A stretch of DNA of 64,000 nt, taken from Streptomyces sp. H27-H5 (GTDB lineage: Bacteria > Actinomycetota > Actinomycetes > Streptomycetales > Streptomycetaceae). Where the stretch lies: assembly GCF_026627505.1 (NCBI RefSeq), contig NZ_JAPNLK010000028.1:1-64000 (forward strand), read 5' to 3'. Position 1 is the first letter of the stretch, and every line of letters starts with the position of its first letter. Positions 8,067-15,962 of this stretch are shown piece by piece. The translations under genes and the position numbers were made by a program. Under the pieces are notes generated by a model that made no database searches, had not been told where the DNA came from, and saw only the letters and a program-made list of their open reading frames with translations.

Positions 8067-9254
8067 ATGAAGTCGTACATCGTGGGCGTCGGCATGACGA
8101 AGTTCGAGAAGCCGGAGTCGAGGGACTGGCAGTACTGGGACATGGTGCGCGAGGCCGGAACCGCGGCGCTGACCGACGCCGGCATCGGATACGACCTGGT
8201 GGAACAGGTACCGGTGGGCCACTGCTTCCAGGCCTCCACCGCCGGCCAGCGCGCCGCGTACGAACTGGGGCTGAGCGGCGTCCCCGTCTACAACGTCAAC
8301 AACAACTGCGCGACCGGCGCCACCGCGCTGATGATGGCCCGCCAGTTCGTCGAGGGCGGCATCAACGACTGCGTGCTCGCCCTCGGCTTCGAGAAGATGA
8401 AGCGGGGCGCGCTGGGCGGCGGAGCCGACGGCGGCGACTTCAAGACCTCGCCCGTCGCCCGGCACTACGGGATCATGGCCGCCGGACACGGCTTCGAGAT
8501 GTCCCCGCCCACCGCGCAGATCTTCGGCAACGCGGCGCGCGAGCACATGGAGCGGTACGGCACCACGGCCGCGCAACTCGCCGCGGTCGGCGAGAAGAAC
8601 CACCGGCACTCGGCGAACAACCCCCACGCCCAGTTCCAGGACGTGTACGCGATCGAGGAGATCCTCGCGGCCAAGACCATCCACGAACCGCTGACGAAAC
8701 TCCAGTGCTCGCCGACCTCCGACGGGGCCGCGGCCGCCCTGGTGGTGTCGGAACGGTTCGTCGTCGCCCACGGCCTCCACGACAAGGCGGTCGAGATCGT
8801 CGGCCAGTCGATGACGACGGACACCACCGAGTCCTTCGCGTCGGGATCCTGCATCGACGTCGTCGGCAAGCCGATGTCGGCGGCGGCCGGCCGGGCCGCC
8901 TTCGAGACGTCCGGGCTCGGCATCGAGGACGTGGACGTCATCGAACTGCACGACTGCTTCTCCATCAACGAACTGCTGACCTACGAGGCGCTCGGCATGT
9001 GCGCGGAAGGCGCCTCGGGCAAGCTCGTGGAGAGCGGAGCCACCACCTACGGGGGCCGATGGGTGGTCAACCCCTCGGGCGGCCTGATCTCCAAGGGGCA
9101 CCCGCTCGGGGCGACGGGCCTCGCCCAGGCGGCGGAACTCGTCTGGCAACTGCGCGGCGAGGCCGGCCCCCGGCAGGTCGCCGGAGCCCGCGTCGGCCTC
9201 GCCCACAACATCGGGCTGGGCGGCGCGGCGGTGGTGACCCTGCTGCGCCGCTGA
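8067..9254 (+). CDS. SCP-x-type thiolase / lipid-transfer protein (Ltp family)
   Basis: A 395-residue non-decarboxylating-type thiolase of the SCP-x branch that carries out (or reverses) the C-C cleavage step of beta-oxidation. The nucleophile Cys81 sits in NNNCATG, the His in ELHDCFSINE and the final GHPLGATG loop are all present. The length fits a stand-alone thiolase domain without the SCP2 sterol carrier module. In actinobacterial steroid degradation such Ltp proteins act as thiolases or as aldol lyases together with DUF35 partners. No DUF35 gene is adjacent, which favours true thiolysis. It follows the acyl-CoA dehydrogenase gene by 16 nt in one operon. Confidence 0.87.
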   Translation: MKSYIVGVGMTKFEKPESRDWQYWDMVREAGTAALTDAGIGYDLVEQVPVGHCFQASTAGQRAAYELGLSGVPVYNVNNNCATGATALMMARQFVEGGINDCVLALGFEKMKRGALGGGADGGDFKTSPVARHYGIMAAGHGFEMSPPTAQIFGNAAREHMERYGTTAAQLAAVGEKNHRHSANNPHAQFQDVYAIEEILAAKTIHEPLTKLQCSPTSDGAAAALVVSERFVVAHGLHDKAVEIVGQSMTTDTTESFASGSCIDVVGKPMSAAAGRAAFETSGLGIEDVDVIELHDCFSINELLTYEALGMCAEGASGKLVESGATTYGGRWVVNPSGGLISKGHPLGATGLAQAAELVWQLRGEAGPRQVAGARVGLAHNIGLGGAAVVTLLRR

Positions 9255-9387
9255 GCCGGCGAAGGAGCCCCGGTCAGAGCGGTGTCCGGGCGGGGGAGAG
9301 CCGGGTGTTCGTACAACTTTTCGCCCCCTCAGGGGTCACACAGGTGTGGCGCACAGTGCGCCTGGTGCTTTTGAGGGAGAAGTGAAC

Positions 9388-11592
9388 GTGGCTCACGCCC
9401 GCTCGAACCGGCGGCGAATCCTCGCCGCCACCACCACCGTTCTCGCCGTCACGCTCGGCGCGGGCATGCTGTCCGCCCCGGCGAACGCCGCCACCGCGGA
9501 AGGCACGGCGAAGACGGCGAAGGCGCCCGCGGCGAAGACCGCCGCCGACGCCATCGGCTTTCCGAAGAACTCCCAGCTGACCGACGCCGGACTGACCGGC
9601 TTCGTGTCGAGGCAGGAGGGAACCTTCGACAAGCGCTGGACGCGGTACTCGAACGGCGCCTCGCAGGGCTACGGGGCCACCACCGTCTTGCGATCCTCCG
9701 CGACCGCGGACTACCTGGTCTTTCCCATGCACTACCAGGTCACGCTCCGGAACCTGAGCACGATGTCCGTGCTCGACGTACCCGTCGGATCGGCCGCCGG
9801 CGGCGCCGCGTACGCCGGGTCGGCGGCCAACGCCGTCTTCACGACGTCCTCGAACGGCACGGTGCTGCGCAAGCACACGCACCCCACCGAGGGCAACGGC
9901 ACCGTGACCGTGACCGGTCTCCCGGCCGGCGCGAGCGCCATCGCGGTCACCCCGGGCACCCCGGAGGACGCCCTGGTCACCTTCACCGTCGGCACGGCCG
10001 CGAAGTGGGGCCTGCTCGACCTCGCCACGGGCGTCGTCGACGAGATCACCGACCGGACGCCGGGCTCCGCCGGCGGCGACGTCGCCGTCTCGCGGACACA
10101 CGTCGTCTGGACCGAGGGCGACTCCACCGACAAGCCGGCGGTGTTCCTCAGGGAGCGGGCCACCGGCACCGTCCGCGAAATCCCGGTCGAGGACGCCTGG
10201 AGCAGCGACCTCCAGGTCGGCCTGGTCGGCGGCTGGGTGGTGTACGGCGAGGCGGGCGGCCTCTCCAGCGGCGACACGAACCCGCTGTACGCCCCCACCG
10301 CGTACGACCCGGCCACCGGGACGAAGGTGAAGCTGCTCGACCACCTCACCTCGTCCGCGGCCGCCCCCGATGGCCTGTACGTCCGCGGCGGCACCGTCGA
10401 CCGGGGCGAGGGCCTCTACAAGATCGTGCCCGGTGCGGACGGGACGCCGTCCGTCACCCTGGTGGCGACCACCGGCGAGCCCACCCAGGTCGTCATCACC
10501 GAGAACAGGGTCCCCGCCGTCGTCGACCTCGACCAGAACGGCGGGGAGATCCACCTCGGTTGGGGGCTGTCCCGGAGCACCGTCGAGGCCGAACTCACCC
10601 TGCGCCACGTCCGGACCGGCCTGACCCGCGCACTCTCGATCAGGCACCCGAACACCCCGGACGCGACGTTCCCCTGGGACGGACGGATCGGACCGGACCA
10701 CACCAGCGCCTACAACGGCGAGTACACCTGGGAGTTGGCCGTCCGGCCACTCAACGGCATCGGTCCGGCCACCTCCGCCTCCGGCACGTTCACCGTCACC
10801 CGCAAGACCGCGCCGCACGACTTCGACGACAACGGCAGCACGGACGTGCTCTCCCGCGACGGTTCCGGCCGGCTGTGGCGCAGCGACACCACCTTCTCCA
10901 AGGAGTTCGGCCAACTCACGGCCCAGCCGCGCCAATCGCTCGGCGCCGGCTGGGACGTCTTCGACCGGATCGAGGCGACGGGGGACCTCGGCGGCTCGGA
11001 GTTCGGCGACCTCGTGGCCCGGGACAAGGCCGGCGTGCTGTGGCTGTACCCCGGCACGGGCCGGGGCGGCTTCGGCACCCGTGCCAAGGTCGGCGGCGGC
11101 TGGCAGATCTACGACAAGATCGCCGGCGGCAGCGACCTGAACGGAGACGGACGCGCCGACCTGCTCGCCACCGACACCGCCGGGGCGCTCTGGCTCTACA
11201 AGGGCACCGGCTCCGCCGGCGCCCCGTTCGCCGCGCGCACCAAGCTCGGCGAAGGCTGGGGGATCTACAACGAGCTGACGGCCGTCGGTGACCTCGCGGA
11301 CACCCCGGCGGGCGACCTCCTCGCCCGGGACAAGGCCGGTGTCCTGTGGCTGTACGCCGGCAAGGGCGACGGGACCTTCGCGCCCCGCACGAAGCTCGGC
11401 GCCGGCTGGAACGAGTACGGCTCGCTCGTCGGCATCGGTGACGGCGACCGCGACGGCCGCCCCGACCTCCTCGCCTCCGGCGCGGCGGCGCAGTACCTCT
11501 ACGGGGGCACGGGCAACGTGAACGCGCCCCTGCGGGACAGGCAGCTCGCGTCCCTGCCGTACGTGAACGACCCGGGCAACCTCATCGCCTGA
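9388..11592 (+). CDS. Secreted FG-GAP/VCBS repeat protein
   Basis: A 734-residue exported protein. The GTG at 9388 is chosen because AGGGAGAA lies about 8 nt upstream and it is followed by a classical signal peptide (RSNRRR, hydrophobic core, cleavage after SAPANA). The middle (about 60-330) looks like a beta-propeller fold with many VV/TV strands. A fibronectin-like stretch lies near 390-480. The C-terminal 250 residues hold four or more FG-GAP/VCBS units of ~50 residues with the Asp-rich DxDGxxDLL calcium loops (DLNGDGRADLLA, DGDRDGRPDLLA). Similar Streptomyces proteins are abundant and mostly uncharacterised; an extracellular adhesion or binding role is inferred. A strong hairpin terminator follows. 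Confidence 0.85.
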   Translation: MAHARSNRRRILAATTTVLAVTLGAGMLSAPANAATAEGTAKTAKAPAAKTAADAIGFPKNSQLTDAGLTGFVSRQEGTFDKRWTRYSNGASQGYGATTVLRSSATADYLVFPMHYQVTLRNLSTMSVLDVPVGSAAGGAAYAGSAANAVFTTSSNGTVLRKHTHPTEGNGTVTVTGLPAGASAIAVTPGTPEDALVTFTVGTAAKWGLLDLATGVVDEITDRTPGSAGGDVAVSRTHVVWTEGDSTDKPAVFLRERATGTVREIPVEDAWSSDLQVGLVGGWVVYGEAGGLSSGDTNPLYAPTAYDPATGTKVKLLDHLTSSAAAPDGLYVRGGTVDRGEGLYKIVPGADGTPSVTLVATTGEPTQVVITENRVPAVVDLDQNGGEIHLGWGLSRSTVEAELTLRHVRTGLTRALSIRHPNTPDATFPWDGRIGPDHTSAYNGEYTWELAVRPLNGIGPATSASGTFTVTRKTAPHDFDDNGSTDVLSRDGSGRLWRSDTTFSKEFGQLTAQPRQSLGAGWDVFDRIEATGDLGGSEFGDLVARDKAGVLWLYPGTGRGGFGTRAKVGGGWQIYDKIAGGSDLNGDGRADLLATDTAGALWLYKGTGSAGAPFAARTKLGEGWGIYNELTAVGDLADTPAGDLLARDKAGVLWLYAGKGDGTFAPRTKLGAGWNEYGSLVGIGDGDRDGRPDLLASGAAAQYLYGGTGNVNAPLRDRQLASLPYVNDPGNLIA

Positions 11593-11614
11593 CGGGCCCG
11601 CCCGCCCCCGGCCG

Positions 11615-11650
11615 CCCCGGCCGCGCCCCCACCGCGGGGCGCGGTCGGGG
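11615..11650 (+). terminator. Hairpin terminator between convergent genes
   Basis: A 15-bp stem (CCCCGGCCGCGCCCC with GGGGCGCGGTCGGGG, one G-T pair) and a 6-nt loop, 23 bp after the FG-GAP gene. Its symmetry would let it stop transcripts from both directions. Confidence 0.65.
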
Positions 11651-11690
11651 CGGTCCGCGTTCCGGAGCGCGGGTGGCGGGCGGTGAGGCG

Positions 11691-12050
11691 CTACGGGCCC
11701 GCCAGGGCCGGGTCGACGACCGTCTCCCCGCGGGACGCGCGGCGGACGGACTCCGCCAGGTCGTCGATCGGGCCGTCCCGCAGGATCAGCCCCGCCGCCC
11801 CCGCGGCCAGGGCGGCGTCCCGCAGCCCCGGATGCGCCGAACCCGTCATCAGCAGGACGGCGCACTCCGGGTCGTCGGCCAGCAGGGCCGGCACCGCGTC
11901 CAGTTCCTCGACCAGGGCCACCGCGGGGCGGCTCATGGTCGAGGCCACCACGTCGATGTCCGGTTCCAGGCCGAGCCGCAGCGCCAGGGCCGGGTTCGGC
12001 GGGTCCAGCAGCACCCGCAGGGATCGGGCGGGTCGGGAGGCAACGGGCAT
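11691..12050 (-). CDS. Stand-alone receiver-like domain protein (NarL-type, no HTH)
   Basis: A 119-residue protein with the alternating strand/helix pattern of response-regulator receivers (SLRVLLDPPNP, ECAVLLMTGSAH, ALAAGAAGLILRDGPIDDL). Thr in LLMTG and the GAAGLILRDG stretch match receiver strands 4-5. The acidic phosphorylation pocket is not conserved: the first strand ends in LLDPPN and the usual phospho-Asp position is unclear. There is no output domain. It could be an atypical or degenerate receiver. The start at 12050 is preferred over upstream in-frame codons because the upstream frame is low quality. It is divergent from the MaoC operon and shares its 265-bp promoter region. Confidence 0.6.
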   Translation of the reverse strand: MPVASRPARSLRVLLDPPNPALALRLGLEPDIDVVASTMSRPAVALVEELDAVPALLADDPECAVLLMTGSAHPGLRDAALAAGAAGLILRDGPIDDLAESVRRASRGETVVDPALAGP

Positions 12051-12182
12051 TTCGTCCACCCTGCCAGAGTAGGCCCCCCGTCCCGCCCGGGCAGGACTTC
12101 CGTCCTGCCGAAAGAGGATCTGACGTGAAGTCAGGAGTCTTCCCAAGTGCTGGGGCGTGCGTTATACATTCCTTCACCGACC

Positions 12183-12198
12183 CTAGAACGCGTTCTAG
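12183..12198. promoter_or_regulatory. KstR-like operator, perfect palindrome
   Basis: CTAGAACGCGTTCTAG is a perfect 16-bp palindrome containing an exact TnnAACnnGTTnnA match. It sits 118 bp upstream of the MaoC start, about 15 bp after an AT-rich TTATACAT stretch (12162-12169) that may be the -10, so bound repressor would block initiation. It shares the GAACGnGTTC core with the site at 5823-5836. Confidence 0.7.
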
Positions 12199-12315
12199 AA
12201 CGAGTCGCGGAGTCGGTCCCGCATACGGCCTCGGTGCGACCGACGGTGCGGACGGCCGCACCGAGGTCTTCCACTCGGTGGAAGCACGAACGACACACAA
12301 GGAGCAGCGTCCTCA

Positions 12316-13170
12316 ATGCCGATCGATGCCGCGAAGGCCCTCGCAGCCGCCCCCCGCCGCGGGGACATCGCCTGGGACCACAAGGACATCCAGCTCTACC
12401 ACCTCGGCCTCGGCGCCGGCCGCCCGGCCACCGACCCCGACGAACTGCGCTACACCCTGGAGTCCAAACTCCACGTCCTCCCCAGCTTCGCGACCGTCGC
12501 CGGCGCCGGCATGGCGATGCTCGGCGGCCTCGCCGCCCCCGGGATCGACGTGAACCTCGCCGCCGTCCTGCACGGCGGACACTCCATCGAGCTGCACCGG
12601 CCGATCCCCGTCAAGGGGCGGGCCACCTCCAGTTCCCACGTCGCCGCCATCCACGACAAGGGCAAGGCGGCCGTGATCGTCCTGCGCTCCGAGGTCGCCG
12701 ACGCCGACGGCCCGTTGTGGACCAGCGACGCCCAGATCTTCGTCCGCGGCGAAGGCGGCTTCGGCGGGGAGCGCGGACCCTCCGTCAAGGAGGAGGCGCC
12801 CGACCGGGAGCCCGACCGGACCGTCGAACGACACATCCGCGAGGAGCAGGCACTGCTCTACCGGCTGTCGGGCGACTGGAACCCGCTGCACGCCGACCCG
12901 GAGTTCGCCAAACCGGCCGGCTTCGAGCGGCCGATCCTGCACGGCCTGTGCTCGTACGGGATGACCCTCAAGGCCGTCGTCGACACCGCGCTGGGCGGCG
13001 ACGTCACCCGGGTCCGCGCCTACCGCACCCGCTTCGCCGGGATCGTCTTCCCCGGCGAGACCCTGCGCATCCGGATGTGGGAAGAGCCCGGCCGGGTGCG
13101 GGTGTCGGTGACCGCCGTCGAACGGGACGACGCGCCGGTCCTCGCCGACACCGTCGTCGAACACGCGTAA
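12316..13170 (+). CDS. MaoC-family double hot-dog enoyl-CoA hydratase (Hsd4B-like)
   Basis: A 284-residue protein of the hydratase-2/17beta-HSD4 type with two hot-dog folds. The N-terminal fold carries YHLGLGAG and GHSIELHRP. The C-terminal fold carries the catalytic hydratase-2 motif YRLSGDWNPLHADPEFA (Asp and His) and RPILHGLCSYG. The predicted reaction is addition of water to a 2-enoyl-CoA. Length and motifs match actinobacterial Hsd4B/ChsH-like enzymes of sterol side-chain degradation. It is the first gene of a three-gene operon behind the palindromic KstR-like site, with AAGGAG about 11 nt before the ATG. Confidence 0.88.
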   Translation: MPIDAAKALAAAPRRGDIAWDHKDIQLYHLGLGAGRPATDPDELRYTLESKLHVLPSFATVAGAGMAMLGGLAAPGIDVNLAAVLHGGHSIELHRPIPVKGRATSSSHVAAIHDKGKAAVIVLRSEVADADGPLWTSDAQIFVRGEGGFGGERGPSVKEEAPDREPDRTVERHIREEQALLYRLSGDWNPLHADPEFAKPAGFERPILHGLCSYGMTLKAVVDTALGGDVTRVRAYRTRFAGIVFPGETLRIRMWEEPGRVRVSVTAVERDDAPVLADTVVEHA

Positions 13171-13212
13171 GCGTCGAGCACGCGCAAACCACACGACCCA
13201 AGGAGCCGCACC

Positions 13213-14289
13213 GTGCGCGCAGCACTCCAGAGCGAGATCGGCCAGGACAAGCTCGAAGTCGTCGACGACATGGAGGCCGTGGGCTTCGGCCCCGGCAAGG
13301 TCAGGATCCGGATCAAGGCCACCGGCCTGTGCCACTCCGACCTCTCCGCGATGAGCGGCGTGCTGCCGCAGCCGGCCCCCTTCATCCCCGGCCACGAGGG
13401 CTCGGGCGTGATCACGGACGTCGGCGACGGGGTCACCGACCACAAGATCGGCGACCGGGTCCTGGTCTGCTGGCTGCCGCCCTGCGGGCACTGTCCCTCC
13501 TGCAAGCGGGGCCAGGGCCACCTGTGCCTGGAGGCGTTCGGGAACGTCGCCACCCCCAACTTCCGGCGCGGGAGCAACGACATCTTCGGCTTCGCCGGCA
13601 CCGGCACCTTCGCCGAGGAGATGATCGTCCCCGCCGGGTGCGCCGTACCGATCCCCGACGACGTCCCCTTCGACATCGCCGCCCTGATCGGCTGCGGCGT
13701 CACCACCGGACTCGGCGCCGCCATCAACACGGCCAAGGTCGAAGCCGGCTCCTCGGTCGCCGTCATCGGCTGCGGCGGCGTCGGCATCTCCGTCATCCAG
13801 GGCGCCAAGGTGCAGGGCGCCGCCCAGATCGTCGCCGTCGACCCGGTCGCCTCACGGCGCGAGGCGGCGCTGCGCTTCGGGGCGACCGAGGCCGTCTCCC
13901 CGGAGGCCTTCGGGGACTCCAAGAACCGGATCACCGGGGGCGAGGGCTTCGACTACGTCTTCGAGGTGGTCGGCAAGTCCGCGACCACGCAGACCGCCTA
14001 CGAGATGACCCGGCGCGGCGGCTCCGTCGTCGTGGTCGGCGCGGGTGCCCTCGACGACACCTACTCGATCAACATGTTCTCGCTGTTCTTCGACGAGAAG
14101 AAGATCCTGCCGTCGATGTACGGCGGCGGCGACGTCCTGCGTTCCTACGAGCGCACCATCGCCCTGTGGCGGGCCGGCCGGGTGGACCTCGCGGGCCTGA
14201 TCACCCACCGGGTGCAGCTCGGCGAGATCAACGACGCCCTCGACCAGATGCGCACCGGCGTCGCCCTGCGCACCTGCATCGAACTCTGA
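13213..14289 (+). CDS. Zinc-dependent alcohol dehydrogenase (class III/NDMA-type MDR)
   Basis: A 358-residue medium-chain dehydrogenase. The catalytic zinc site is CHSDLS and GHEGSG. The structural zinc loop has CGHCPSCKRGQGHLC. The nucleotide-binding motif is VIGCGGVGISVIQGAK, followed by an acidic VAVDP, suggesting NAD(H). Actinobacterial relatives include mycothiol- or NDMA-dependent alcohol dehydrogenases. Its place between the hydratase and SDR genes suggests oxidation of a side-chain alcohol (for example a C26-type hydroxyl) or of a 3-hydroxyacyl derivative; this is inference. GTG start with AAGGAG 7 nt upstream; spacing to its neighbours is 42 and 16 nt. Confidence 0.88.
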   Translation: MRAALQSEIGQDKLEVVDDMEAVGFGPGKVRIRIKATGLCHSDLSAMSGVLPQPAPFIPGHEGSGVITDVGDGVTDHKIGDRVLVCWLPPCGHCPSCKRGQGHLCLEAFGNVATPNFRRGSNDIFGFAGTGTFAEEMIVPAGCAVPIPDDVPFDIAALIGCGVTTGLGAAINTAKVEAGSSVAVIGCGGVGISVIQGAKVQGAAQIVAVDPVASRREAALRFGATEAVSPEAFGDSKNRITGGEGFDYVFEVVGKSATTQTAYEMTRRGGSVVVVGAGALDDTYSINMFSLFFDEKKILPSMYGGGDVLRSYERTIALWRAGRVDLAGLITHRVQLGEINDALDQMRTGVALRTCIEL

Positions 14290-14305
14290 GAGAGGAACCG
14301 TACGG

Positions 14306-15247
14306 ATGTCACTGCCACTTGAGGGACTCTCCGCGATCGTCACGGGGGCGGGCCGGGGCCTGGGCCGGGCGGAGGCGATCGAACTCGCCCGGCTCGGCGC
14401 GAGCGTGGTCGTCAACGACTTCGGCCAACCCGGCCGCGACGGCTCGGGGGAGGCCTCCGCCGCCCCGGCGGAGGAGGTGGCCGCGGAGATCCGCGCGGCG
14501 GGCGGAGCGGCCGTCGCCCACCTCGGCGACGTCGCCGACTTCGAGCAGGCCCGGGAACTGGTCGCACTGGCCGTCAGCAGCTTCGGCAAGCTCGACGTCC
14601 TCGTCAACAACGCGGGCATCCTGCGCGACCGGATGGTCTTCTCGATGTCGGAGGCCGAGTGGGACTCGGTGATCCGGGTCCACCTCAAGGGGCACTTCAA
14701 CACCACGCACTTCGCCTCCGTGCACTGGCGGGAACGCTCCAAGGCGGCCGGCGGCCCGGTCTACGGCCGGATCGTCAACACCTCCTCCGAGGCCTTCCTC
14801 GGCGGCTCGGCGGGCCAGCCGAACTACGCTGCGGCCAAGGGCGGCATCGTGGGCCTCACCACCTCGACGGCCCTCGCCCTCGCCAAGTACGGGGTCACGG
14901 CCAACGCGATCTGCCCGCGCGCCCGCACCCGCATGACCGAGGACGTCTTCGCCGGCTTCCAGGTCCCGGAGGACGGCAAGCTCGACGCCCTCGCCCCCGA
15001 GCACGTCTCCCCGCTGGTCGGCTACCTCGCCTCGCCCGCCTCGGCCAAGGCCAACGGGCAACTGTTCGTCGTGCACGGCGGGATCGTCGTCGTGATGGAA
15101 CGCCCCAAGCCGGCCGCGAAGTTCGACACCACCAAGGAGGCCTTCTCCTACGAGGAACTCGACGAGCTCCTCACCCCGCACTACGACGCCCGCCCCGCGA
15201 ACGAGACCTTCGCGGCCACGGAGGTGCTCGGCCTCAAGCACGACTGA
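14306..15247 (+). CDS. SDR 3-hydroxyacyl-CoA dehydrogenase (17beta-HSD4/Hsd4A-like)
   Basis: A 313-residue SDR of the peroxisomal multifunctional enzyme type. It has TGAGRGLGRAEA, the long insert NDFGQPGRDGSGE characteristic of the 17beta-HSD4 group, NNAGILRD, TSS and YAAAKGG (catalytic Ser, Tyr, Lys). A C-terminal extension (about 265-313, FSYEELDELLTPHYDARP) is typical of actinobacterial homologues such as Rv3548c. Predicted to oxidise 3-hydroxyacyl-CoA with NAD+, the step after the hydratase. Last gene of the operon, followed at once by a strong hairpin. Confidence 0.88.
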   Translation: MSLPLEGLSAIVTGAGRGLGRAEAIELARLGASVVVNDFGQPGRDGSGEASAAPAEEVAAEIRAAGGAAVAHLGDVADFEQARELVALAVSSFGKLDVLVNNAGILRDRMVFSMSEAEWDSVIRVHLKGHFNTTHFASVHWRERSKAAGGPVYGRIVNTSSEAFLGGSAGQPNYAAAKGGIVGLTTSTALALAKYGVTANAICPRARTRMTEDVFAGFQVPEDGKLDALAPEHVSPLVGYLASPASAKANGQLFVVHGGIVVVMERPKPAAKFDTTKEAFSYEELDELLTPHYDARPANETFAATEVLGLKHD

Positions 15248-15254
15248 CACGAGC

Positions 15255-15281
15255 GGGACCGGGGCGACGGGCCCCGGTCCC
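15255..15281. terminator. Bidirectional hairpin terminator
   Basis: A perfect 11-bp stem GGGACCGGGGC/GCCCCGGTCCC with a 5-nt loop, placed in the 41-bp gap between the convergent SDR and HAD genes. Confidence 0.75.
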
Positions 15282-15288
15282 CGCCGGG

Positions 15289-15918
15289 TCAGGCCCCGGG
15301 CGCCAGGCCCAGCGAGGCGTGCAGATCGGCGGGCTCCCGGTAGCGGACGCCCGTCATGCCGAGCGCGACCGCCGCCCGCACGTTCTCCTCGCGGTCGTCG
15401 ACGAACAGGCAGCGGGCCGGATCCACGCCCGCCCGGGCGGCGGCGATCTCGTAGATCCCCCGGTCCGGCTTCGCGACGCCCACGCGGGCGCTGCTCACCA
15501 CGTGGTCCGCGAGGTCGGCCAGGCCCAGGGACTCCAGGTCGTCCTCCAGGTCCAGGGTCGCGTTGGTCACCAGGACCAGGGGCACCCCCGCCGCCCGCAC
15601 CCGGCGCAGCAGGTCCACGACCGCCGGGTCGGCGGAGAACGGCGCCCCGGTGAAGGCGTCGGCCAACGCGCGGGCCCGGTCGACCGGCAGGCCGAACGTC
15701 CCGGCGAGCTCGGCCGTGACGGACTCCGCCCACTGGTCGCGGGTGAGCCGGTCCACCATCAGCGGCTCCTCCCGCTCGGGGGCGAACGCCACCTTGCCGG
15801 TCGTGCCCTCGGCCAGCCCCGCCGCCCGCTCCAGCTCCGTCACACGGGTCGTGTCGTAGAACCGGATCACCTGGTCGACATCGCACAGCACCGCGTCGTG
15901 AGCCTCTGGGTTCGCCAT
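15289..15918 (-). CDS. HAD-superfamily hydrolase
   Basis: A 209-residue haloacid-dehalogenase-like phosphatase. Motif I is LCDVDQVIRFYD (Asp nucleophile and second Asp near residues 13-15), motif II is LVLVTNATLD, motif III is the Lys of GVAKPDRGIY, and motif IV is FVDDREENVRAA. It has a helical C1-type cap (about 25-95). Substrate unknown; the group includes phosphoglycolate- and epoxide-hydrolase-N-terminal-like phosphatases. The ATG is 6 nt after TAGACA, with a G6 run between that could act as either RBS or leaderless spacer. Confidence 0.85.
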   Translation of the reverse strand: MANPEAHDAVLCDVDQVIRFYDTTRVTELERAAGLAEGTTGKVAFAPEREEPLMVDRLTRDQWAESVTAELAGTFGLPVDRARALADAFTGAPFSADPAVVDLLRRVRAAGVPLVLVTNATLDLEDDLESLGLADLADHVVSSARVGVAKPDRGIYEIAAARAGVDPARCLFVDDREENVRAAVALGMTGVRYREPADLHASLGLAPGA

Positions 15919-15962
15919 CCCCCCTGTCTAGCAGAGGGGCGCCGGCGACCGACGTACGGGCC

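Noticed and set aside
5834..8239. An 801-codon minus-strand frame opposite the acyl-CoA dehydrogenase
   Set aside because: Shadow of the well-supported acyl-CoA dehydrogenase; composition is Gly/Val/Gln-rich without family motifs.
9274..12300. A 1,008-codon open frame on the minus strand
   Set aside because: It is antisense to the FG-GAP gene and has Arg/Gly/Val-rich content produced by GC-rich codons of the sense gene; no RBS and no recognisable domain.
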